Source of the DNA: Candidatus Spyradenecus faecavium
GTDB taxonomy: Bacteria > Verrucomicrobiota > Kiritimatiellia > RFP12 > DVOR01
DNA length: 5,992 nt
NCBI GenBank assembly: GCA_018713405.1
Contig: DVOR01000118.1
Span: 1-5,992 of the forward strand
Direction of reading: 5' to 3'
Every line of letters begins with the position of its first letter. Position 1 is the stretch's first letter. Positions 1 to 4,215 of this stretch are shown one piece after another. A program made the position numbers and the translations under genes. Under the pieces are notes generated by a model. The model saw nothing but the letters and a program-made list of their open reading frames with translations. It searched no databases and had not been told where the DNA came from.

Positions 1-414
1 GTTGAGGCCGATCTGGCCGCCGCTGACGTAGAGTTCGGGGAGGGTCTCGGCGGAGGCGTCGATGAAGGTGGGGAGTCGCTTTTTCATGCCCAGGGGGGAG
101 CAGCCGCCGTGGCGGTAGCCGGGGAGGGGGAAGAGCTTGGCGGGGGGGAGCATGGCGAGGGCCTTGACGCCGGCGGCCTTGGCGGCTTTCTTGAGGTCGA
201 GGCGGCCGTCGGCGGGGATGACGAAGACGTAGGCCTCGTGGCGTTCGGTCTCGGTGACGAGGGTCTTGAAGACGATGGACGGGGGGATGCCGAGCTGGGC
301 GGCGATCTCGGCGGCCTCGGCCTGGCCGTCGCGCCCGTCGAAGGTGTGCGGGGCGTAGGGGAGGCCGGCGGCCTCGAGGATGCGCTCGACGTTGGTCTTC
401 TTGGGGGGCTTCAC
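1..414 (-). CDS. ybaK: Cys-tRNA(Pro) deacylase, YbaK/EbsC family (C-terminus cut by the window edge)
   Basis: This family hydrolyses cysteine mischarged onto tRNA(Pro), a trans-editing activity in the cytoplasm that works beside prolyl-tRNA synthetase. The 138 visible codons read without a stop to base 1; family members are about 155-160 residues, so roughly 20 are missing. Residues 7-26 form the usual opening (KTN..RIL...G.PY). The VFKTLV motif at 48-53 carries the family's essential lysine (K50). AYVFVIPADGRLDLKKAA spans 61-78, and GGCSPLGMKKRLPTFID at 103-119 is the most diagnostic stretch. The start is GTG at 414-412, sharing GTGA with the stop of the upstream cysteine-protein gene. No purine-rich ribosome site precedes it, so translation probably depends on coupling. 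A YbaK gene at the end of a hydrogenase operon is unexpected. The alternative, a ProX-type deacylase of the same fold, is less likely given the GGCSPLGMKK signature. Confidence 0.93.
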   Translation of the reverse strand, partial: MKPPKKTNVERILEAAGLPYAPHTFDGRDGQAEAAEIAAQLGIPPSIVFKTLVTETERHEAYVFVIPADGRLDLKKAAKAAGVKALAMLPPAKLFPLPGYRHGGCSPLGMKKRLPTFIDASAETLPELYVSGGQIGLN

Positions 415-878
415 GGGGTTTGGCGCATGGCGCGGGCGGCGCAGAAGCGCACGAAGGCGGTGCAGGGGCGCCGGTCGTAGTACTCTTGGGTGCGCGGCTC
501 GGGGCGGTCGCCGGGCTGCTTCTCGATGCCGGCCTGGGCGAGGAGGGCTTGGCAGGCGTGGTTGCCGAAGGCGGCGTCGAAGTCGGCGACGGCGGCCTGG
601 GCCTCGGCGTAGAGAGCGGCCTTTTCGGCGTCGTCCATCGGCGTGGCGGGGCCGTGGCGGAGGCCGAGGACGGCGGTCATGGAGAGGACGGCGCCGCAGG
701 TCTCGCGCAGGCCGGCGACGCCCGCGCCGAGGGCGGAGGCCAGGCGCAGGGCCGTCTCGACATCGATGTCGGCGCACTTGGGCGCGCAGGCCGCGAGGAC
801 GGCCTGCGCGCAGGTGCAGCCTTGGCGGAAGAGGCGCTCGGCCTCTTCGCCGCAGGCCTGGGCGAGGGCGTCGCTCAC
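411..878 (-). CDS. C_GCAxxG_C_C family putative redox-active cysteine protein
   Basis: A 155-residue protein of the C_GCAxxG_C_C family, whose members are thought to bind a metal or redox cofactor through conserved cysteines; the biochemical role is not established. Visible elements are F17-x3-C21-T-C23-AQAVL near the N-terminus, ASALGAG at 47-53 followed by ETCGAVLS at 59-66 (the CGAxxG core, with the last glycine replaced by S66), then HAC109QALL and RPC139TAFVRFC146 near the C-terminus. C9, C31 and C35 are additional. There is no signal peptide or membrane segment, so it should be cytoplasmic. The start is GTG at 878-876, overlapping the hydrogenase stop as GTGA, with AAGGG at 891-887 giving an 8-nt spacer. 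The stop at 413-411 overlaps the YbaK start in the same way. Tight coupling to an [FeFe] hydrogenase suggests an electron-transfer or cofactor role; that is inference. Confidence 0.85.
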   Translation of the reverse strand: MSDALAQACGEEAERLFRQGCTCAQAVLAACAPKCADIDVETALRLASALGAGVAGLRETCGAVLSMTAVLGLRHGPATPMDDAEKAALYAEAQAAVADFDAAFGNHACQALLAQAGIEKQPGDRPEPRTQEYYDRRPCTAFVRFCAARAMRQTP

Positions 879-2320
879 GCCTCGAACCCTTCGGGGCGGC
901 GCTTCTGGATGATCTTGGCGGCGTCCTCGGCGGGGGAGATGGCGCAGGGGCCGCCGACGCAGCCACCGGGGCAGACCATGACCTCGATGATGTCGGCGGG
1001 CGCCTTCTTGGTCTTGGCGAAGACGCGCAGGAGGGCGACGTTCTTCTTGTTGAGGCCGTTGATCTTGAAGACGGTCGGCTTGGGGGTGCCTTCGGGGAGG
1101 TAGTGGGCGACGGCGTTGGCGACGCCGCCGCTGACGGCGAACTCGGCGCCATACTGCGTGCCGGCGACCTCGGGCTCGATGGGCGCCAGGTCGTCCAGCT
1201 GGATGTTGTCAGCCATGAGCCAGGCGCCGAGCTCCTCGGCGGTGATGACGTAGTCGGGGCCGCCGTGCTTGTGGGCCTCGGTGCGCTTGGCCATGCAGGG
1301 GCCGATGAAGACGGTGACGCACCCGGGGTGGTCCTTCTTGGCGCGCATCTCGGCGAAGCCCATGGGGGTGGGCGTGTCGGAGACGTAGGGCTTCATCTCG
1401 GGGAGGTGGCGCTCGACGCACTCGATCCAGGCAGGGCAGCAGCTGGTGGTCATGAAGGGGGCGCCGTGGGCCTTGCGCTCGGCCCATTCGGCGGCCTCGG
1501 CGATGGCGGTGTCGTCGCCGCCGCGGGCGACCTCGTAGACCTGGGAGAAGCCCATCTGCTTGAGGGCGGCGTAGAGCTTGCCGGGCTCGGTGGGGAAGAA
1601 GCCGTTGATGGCCGGGGCGACGAGGGCGACGACCTGCTTGCCCTTGGCGATGGCGTGGACCACGTGGGCGACCTGGTTGCTCTGCATGATGGCCGCGAAG
1701 GGGCAGGCCTTGATGCACTTGCCGCAGCGGATGCACTTCTCGTGGTCGACGGTGACGCGGCCGTCGTCGGTCTTGCCGATGGCGCCCACGGGGCAGGCGT
1801 CGGCGCAGGCCAGGGGCACCTGGATGATGGCGTGGTAACGGCAGACCTCGGCGCACTTGCCGCAGTTGACGCAGAGGTCGTGGGCGATCATCGCGCGGCC
1901 GTTGCGCACCTGAATGGCGTGGCGGGGGCAGATGTTCGTGCAGGGGCGCGCCAGGCAGCCGCGGCACATGTTCGTCACCATGATCTGCGATTCCATGCAC
2001 GCCGAGCAGGCGTCAGGGAAGATGGTGAGGAAGGGGTCGGAGGCCGGCGGGTTGGTCTCGGCGTCCTCGGCGTAGCTCTTGAGCGTCTTCAGCTCGTCGG
2101 TCTCGTCCTCCACGCGGAAGCCGAGGGCGGACATGCAACGGTAGCGGAGCGCGGCGCGGTCCTTGTAGATGCAGCAGCGCGAGAAGGGCTGGCCTTTGGG
2201 GCGGATCTTGATGGGGATGCGGTCGATGTCCTCGTACTTCCCCTCCTTGACGGCCTTGATGACGTAGGCCAGCACCTCGCGGCGCAGGCGATCGGCTTCG
2301 CTGATCATCGGGATTGCCAT
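875..2320 (-). CDS. [FeFe] hydrogenase, ferredoxin-domain type, group B-like
   Basis: Predicted cytoplasmic iron hydrogenase (481 residues) interconverting protons and H2 at an H-cluster. After an N-terminal region of about 100 residues come cysteine motifs for several [4Fe-4S] clusters: C119-x2-C-x4-C-x3-C131, C150-x2-C-x2-C-x3-C160, C172-x3-C176 and C196-x2-C-x2-C-x3-C206. H-cluster motifs follow: TSCCPAW (292-298), IGPCMAKRTE (339-348) and EVMVCPGGCVGGP (446-458). The ligands should be C295, C342, C450 and C454. Aligned by eye to Clostridium CpI, the proton-path residues E279, E282, C299 and S319 match E275, E278, C294 and S314. CpI Met353 is replaced by G340, and the second motif reads IGPC rather than MPC, as I recall for group B enzymes. 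ATG at 2320 is chosen because AGGAGG at 2334-2329 sits 8 nt upstream. A [2Fe-2S] ferredoxin gene lies 16 nt upstream. HydE, HydF and HydG maturases are not in the window. Production versus uptake or sensing of H2 cannot be decided from sequence. Confidence 0.93.
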   Translation of the reverse strand: MAIPMISEADRLRREVLAYVIKAVKEGKYEDIDRIPIKIRPKGQPFSRCCIYKDRAALRYRCMSALGFRVEDETDELKTLKSYAEDAETNPPASDPFLTIFPDACSACMESQIMVTNMCRGCLARPCTNICPRHAIQVRNGRAMIAHDLCVNCGKCAEVCRYHAIIQVPLACADACPVGAIGKTDDGRVTVDHEKCIRCGKCIKACPFAAIMQSNQVAHVVHAIAKGKQVVALVAPAINGFFPTEPGKLYAALKQMGFSQVYEVARGGDDTAIAEAAEWAERKAHGAPFMTTSCCPAWIECVERHLPEMKPYVSDTPTPMGFAEMRAKKDHPGCVTVFIGPCMAKRTEAHKHGGPDYVITAEELGAWLMADNIQLDDLAPIEPEVAGTQYGAEFAVSGGVANAVAHYLPEGTPKPTVFKINGLNKKNVALLRVFAKTKKAPADIIEVMVCPGGCVGGPCAISPAEDAAKIIQKRRPEGFEA

Positions 2321-2336
2321 GTCGGAGTCCTCCTGC

Positions 2337-2597
2337 TTATTCGCCCAATGCCGTGCGGATGGCCGTGAGCACCTTGCCCTCGTCGGCCTCGGCGATCAGC
2401 TCGCCGTTCACGCGCACGAAGGGCGCGCGGCCCAGGCGGTCGCCCTGCTGGCAGGCGCCGCTGCAGCGCATCCCCTTGACGGCGACGCGCCCTTTCCATT
2501 CCTCGGGCAGACGGTCGGCGATGCCCGCAAGCTGGGCGCCGCCCATGACGTAGCACGTGGTTCCCATACAGATTTCCACAGTGATGCGATCGGCCAT
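2337..2597 (-). CDS. Small thioredoxin-fold [2Fe-2S] ferredoxin, NuoE/HydC-like
   Basis: An 86-residue protein matching the C-terminal thioredoxin-like [2Fe-2S] domain of NuoE and hydrogenase subunit HydC. Four cysteines fit the C-x4-C / C-x3-C pattern of that family: C10 and C15 in EICMGTTCYVMGG, then C45 and C49 in GMRCSGACQQG. The final part (APFVRVNGELIAEAD, then an amphipathic helix) is also typical. It lacks the N-terminal helical domain of full NuoE (about 160 residues), so it is a stand-alone ferredoxin form, probably an electron carrier or small subunit for the hydrogenase encoded 16 nt downstream. ATG at 2597-2595 is chosen because GGAG at 2609-2606 lies 8 nt upstream. That site sits in a hairpin loop. 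It is the first gene after a good promoter, so it likely heads the hydrogenase operon. No NuoF-like flavoprotein is present here, so a bifurcating HydABC complex is not supported. Confidence 0.88.
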   Translation of the reverse strand: MADRITVEICMGTTCYVMGGAQLAGIADRLPEEWKGRVAVKGMRCSGACQQGDRLGRAPFVRVNGELIAEADEGKVLTAIRTALGE

Positions 2598-2614
2598 TTT
2601 GCTCTCTCCGCAAA
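2598..2614 (-). promoter_or_regulatory. Shine-Dalgarno-presenting hairpin before the [2Fe-2S] ferredoxin gene
   Basis: On the coding strand a perfect 5-bp inverted repeat, TTTGC and GCAAA, encloses the 7-nt loop GGAGAGA, and the ATG follows the right arm directly. The ribosome-binding GGAG is therefore entirely in the loop. A GGA in the loop of a short stem resembles the arrangement bound by CsrA/RsmA-type translational regulators, and a second GGA lies at 2621-2619 in the same leader. The inverted repeat is seen directly; regulation is inference, and a 5-bp stem with only two G-C pairs is weak. Confidence 0.4.
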
Positions 2615-2644
2615 CGGTTCCTGAAACAACGAAAGACTGCCCTC

Positions 2645-2673
2645 AGTATACCCGATTCCCCGCCAAACCGCAA
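2645..2673 (-). promoter_or_regulatory. Sigma70-like promoter of the hydrogenase operon
   Basis: On the minus strand, TTGCGG (2673-2668) and TATACT (2650-2645) are separated by exactly 17 nt. The -10 box matches TATAAT at five of six positions and the -35 box matches TTGACA at four. Transcription would begin near 2638, leaving a leader of about 40 nt before the ATG at 2597. It lies in the only gap between lpxI and the ferredoxin gene, which suggests the redox operon is transcribed independently of the division/lipid A pair. Confidence 0.65.
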
Positions 2674-2693
2674 CCGGCGCGGCCCGCGCGGGC

Positions 2694-3533
2694 TCAGGGC
2701 TCGAGCGGCGCGGCCGGCAGGTCCGTGCGCAACCCCACCAGCGCGATGCCGTAGCGGTCCGCCAATTCCACCACCCGCGGGCGGTCGATCATCACCAGCC
2801 GGTTCGCCTGGAAGGCCACCGCCGAGACGCCGCACTTGTGGCAGAGCCGCACCGTGTGCTCCCCGAAGACCGGGATGTCGAAGCGCATGTCGTGCCCGGC
2901 CTTGGCGACCTTGACCATCACGGCGCCCTTGCCGCCGAGCTTCGCGCCCCGGCGCACCGTCGCGTTGGTCCCCTCGAAGGCCTCCACCGCCAGCACCATC
3001 CCCTCCTTCACCAGGAGGGTCTGGCCGATGTCCAGCCCACAGACGCCCATCGCGGCCTCGTGGCCGAAGCGGATGTCCTGCTCCTCTCGCGCGTCCGGCG
3101 CGCGCGCCGTCAGCACGCCCTCGCCGGGGATGTGCGCCCCCATGAAGCACGACGACGGGATCACCCGCACCCCGCGCGCCTCCACCTCGCGGATGAGCCG
3201 CCCGAAGATGGTGTGCGCGTTCTTCACCGGCAGCTCCGCGAGGATGCCCCGCGTGAGCGCGTCGAACCGCGTCCGGAAGAGCGCCAACGGCGTGATCTGC
3301 CCCACCAGCATCATGTGGCGCACCCCGCACCCCTCCAGCCAGTCCAGCGCGTGCCCCAGCTCCCCTGCGCCGAAGACCACCGACTCGTCGGCCGCGCGGA
3401 GCACCCGCCGCTCCGCCATCCCCCGCACGCCCACGACGATGATGCGCCGCACGCCCGCCGCGCGGGCGCCGGCCAGCGCGCACGCGGGGTAATCCCCGCG
3501 CCCGGCCAAAATCACCAATGAGTCTGGGATCAT
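2694..3533 (-). CDS. lpxI: UDP-2,3-diacylglucosamine diphosphatase, LpxI type
   Basis: LpxI hydrolyses UDP-2,3-diacylglucosamine to lipid X and UMP, a cytoplasmic step of lipid A synthesis, in bacteria that use it instead of LpxH. At 279 residues it has the usual family length. The N-terminal domain opens with LVILAGRGDYP (6-16) and ends near HTIFGRLIREVE (107-118). The C-terminal catalytic domain carries LLVKEGMVLAVEAFEGTNATVRRG (173-196) and KAGHDMRFDIPVFGEHT (211-227). D219 there probably corresponds to the essential aspartate (D225) of the Caulobacter enzyme. ATG at 3533-3531 begins 12 nt after the stop of the FtsB-like gene, with GAGG overlapping that stop as a weak ribosome site, so the two are one operon. 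In many proteobacteria lpxI sits between lpxA and lpxB; here it pairs with a division gene. Codons end in G far more often than in the downstream hydrogenase operon. Confidence 0.93.
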   Translation of the reverse strand: MIPDSLVILAGRGDYPACALAGARAAGVRRIIVVGVRGMAERRVLRAADESVVFGAGELGHALDWLEGCGVRHMMLVGQITPLALFRTRFDALTRGILAELPVKNAHTIFGRLIREVEARGVRVIPSSCFMGAHIPGEGVLTARAPDAREEQDIRFGHEAAMGVCGLDIGQTLLVKEGMVLAVEAFEGTNATVRRGAKLGGKGAVMVKVAKAGHDMRFDIPVFGEHTVRLCHKCGVSAVAFQANRLVMIDRPRVVELADRYGIALVGLRTDLPAAPLEP

Positions 3534-3545
3534 CGGGCGCCGGCC

Positions 3546-3830
3546 TCAATCCTCGAAGACCAGCAGCACCTCGCCGTCCGCCACGCGGCGGTTCGCGCGC
3601 GCCAGCTGCTCCACGTAGTAGGGCGACCGCTCCAGGCGGTCGATGGAGCGCTTGGTCTCCATGATCTGCCGCTGCAGGTCGTCCACCTGCTCGCGCAGCC
3701 CGTCGCGCTGGGAGCGTGCGGCCTGCCACTGACGGTATGCCGGCACCAGACAACGCACCGCGGCCAGGAGGCTCACTCCCGTCGCAATCGTCATGAAGGC
3801 AAAGGCCATCCGCCGCAACAAATCCTGCAT
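3546..3830 (-). CDS. FtsB/DivIC-like septum formation initiator protein
   Basis: A 94-residue bitopic membrane protein of the FtsB/DivIC family, which links early and late divisome proteins and helps activate septal peptidoglycan synthesis. It has a short cytoplasmic N-terminus (MQDLLRR), one transmembrane segment at about 8-30, and a coiled coil at about 34-68 (LREQVDDLQRQIMETKRSIDRLE). The hallmark C-terminal stretch is SPYYVEQLARANRRVADGE at 69-87, followed by VLLVFED. I chose ATG at 3830 rather than an in-frame GTG at 3860, because AAAGGAG at 3843-3837 lies 6 nt upstream and the longer form would put the -10 box inside the gene. It is followed after 12 nt by lpxI. FtsB and DivIC cannot be separated on such short proteins; in a diderm FtsB is the likelier role. 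Confidence 0.85.
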   Translation of the reverse strand: MQDLLRRMAFAFMTIATGVSLLAAVRCLVPAYRQWQAARSQRDGLREQVDDLQRQIMETKRSIDRLERSPYYVEQLARANRRVADGEVLLVFED

Positions 3831-3850
3831 TTCCCGCTCCTTTAATCCAA

Positions 3851-3880
3851 ATAATAACACAATCCCTCCCCGCGTTTCAA
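3851..3880 (-). promoter_or_regulatory. Sigma70-like promoter of the ftsB-like/lpxI unit
   Basis: On the minus strand, TTGAAA (3880-3875) and TATTAT (3856-3851) are 18 nt apart, each matching consensus at five of six positions. Initiation would fall near 3844, giving a very short leader of about 14 nt that is almost entirely the AAAGGAG ribosome site. A small perfect inverted repeat (GCGTT-GA-AACGC, 3871-3882) overlaps the -35 box and could be an operator, but this is weak. Confidence 0.6.
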
Positions 3881-3890
3881 CGCCTTTCTG

Positions 3891-3904
3891 CCGGGATTGC
3901 CCGG
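3891..3904. repeat. Small inverted repeat between the divergent promoters
   Basis: CCGGG and CCCGG flank ATTG as a perfect 5-bp inverted repeat, roughly midway between the minus-strand ftsB-like promoter and the plus-strand infA promoter. It could be a regulator site shared by the two units, but short GC palindromes are expected by chance in DNA this rich in G and C. Confidence 0.25.
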
Positions 3905-3929
3905 GTGCGCCCCGCCCCGTGCCGACGTT

Positions 3930-3963
3930 TTGCCTTGCGGGCGGGAATGTGGTAGACTATACC
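3930..3963 (+). promoter_or_regulatory. Promoter region of infA, two overlapping sigma70-like boxes
   Basis: Two candidate promoters are offset by 5 nt, each with a 17-nt spacer: TTGCCT (3930-3935) with TAGACT (3953-3958), and TTGCGG (3935-3940) with TATACC (3958-3963). The second shares its -35 hexamer and the first five -10 bases with the hydrogenase operon promoter. Start sites would fall near 3965 or 3970, leaving a leader of about 22-27 nt before the infA ATG. The sequence does not tell which is used. Confidence 0.6.
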
Positions 3964-3991
3964 CTATCGTTTCAACTACAAAGGATTGCTT

Positions 3992-4213
3992 ATGGCGAGT
4001 GACGACGCGATTGAGGTCAACGGCGTGGTGGTCAAGGTGCTGCCTGCCACGATGTACCGTGTGCGGCTGGAGAACGGCCACGAGGTGTTGGCCCATATCT
4101 CCGGCAAGATGCGCAAGTTCTTCATCAAGATCGCGACCGGCGACAAGGTGACGCTCGAAATCTCCCCCTACGACCTCACCAAGGGCCGCATCATCTACCG
4201 CCACAAGGCCTGA
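3992..4213 (+). CDS. infA: Translation initiation factor IF-1
   Basis: IF-1 binds the A site of the 30S subunit during initiation and assists IF-2 and IF-3. The 73-residue product is a single S1-type OB fold of normal length. It is recognisable by eye across its whole length against E. coli IF-1: IEVNGVV (7-13), ATMYRVRLENGHEVLAHISGKMRK (19-42), TGDKV (49-53), then SPYDLTKGRI ending YRHKA. ATG at 3992 is preferred over an in-frame TTG at 3986 because AAGGA at 3981-3985 gives a 6-nt spacer and because the MASDDAIEV start suits the family. It is transcribed divergently from the ftsB-like/lpxI unit and followed 2 nt after its stop by the GHL10-like gene. Its codon use is more mixed and less extreme in GC than its neighbours, as expected for a highly conserved, highly expressed gene. 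Confidence 0.98.
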   Translation: MASDDAIEVNGVVVKVLPATMYRVRLENGHEVLAHISGKMRKFFIKIATGDKVTLEISPYDLTKGRIIYRHKA

Positions 4214-4215
4214 CC

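Noticed and set aside
380..2368. Plus-strand open frame of 662 codons opposite the hydrogenase operon
   Set aside because: Its translation is Arg/Gly-rich and then Gly/Ala/Asp/Val-rich low complexity, as expected from the complement of GC-rich coding DNA. The minus strand carries clear [FeFe] hydrogenase and cysteine-protein motifs over the same bases.
875..2597. Electron-bifurcating HydABC complex
   Set aside because: The NuoE-like ferredoxin and hydrogenase are present, but there is no NuoF/HydB flavoprotein gene in the window and the ferredoxin lacks the helical domain of HydC.
2682..2693. Perfect 12-base palindrome GCCCGCGCGGGC just after the lpxI stop, a possible terminator
   Set aside because: No run of T follows on either strand, and such a palindrome is cheap in DNA of this composition. 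Not enough for a terminator call.
2838..3521. Plus-strand frames of 218-227 codons opposite lpxI
   Set aside because: Compositional shadows (Arg/His/Pro-rich or Ser/Arg/Pro-rich); LpxI on the other strand is unambiguous.
2305..3753. Minus-strand frame of 482 codons across lpxI, the intergenic gap and the ferredoxin gene
   Set aside because: It is out of frame with three recognisable genes, is dominated by Arg/Gly/Ala, and reads through the promoter gap.
3830..3860. Longer ftsB-like start at GTG 3860
   Set aside because: It would place the -10 box and the strong AAAGGAG ribosome site inside the coding sequence; ATG 3830 has ideal spacing.
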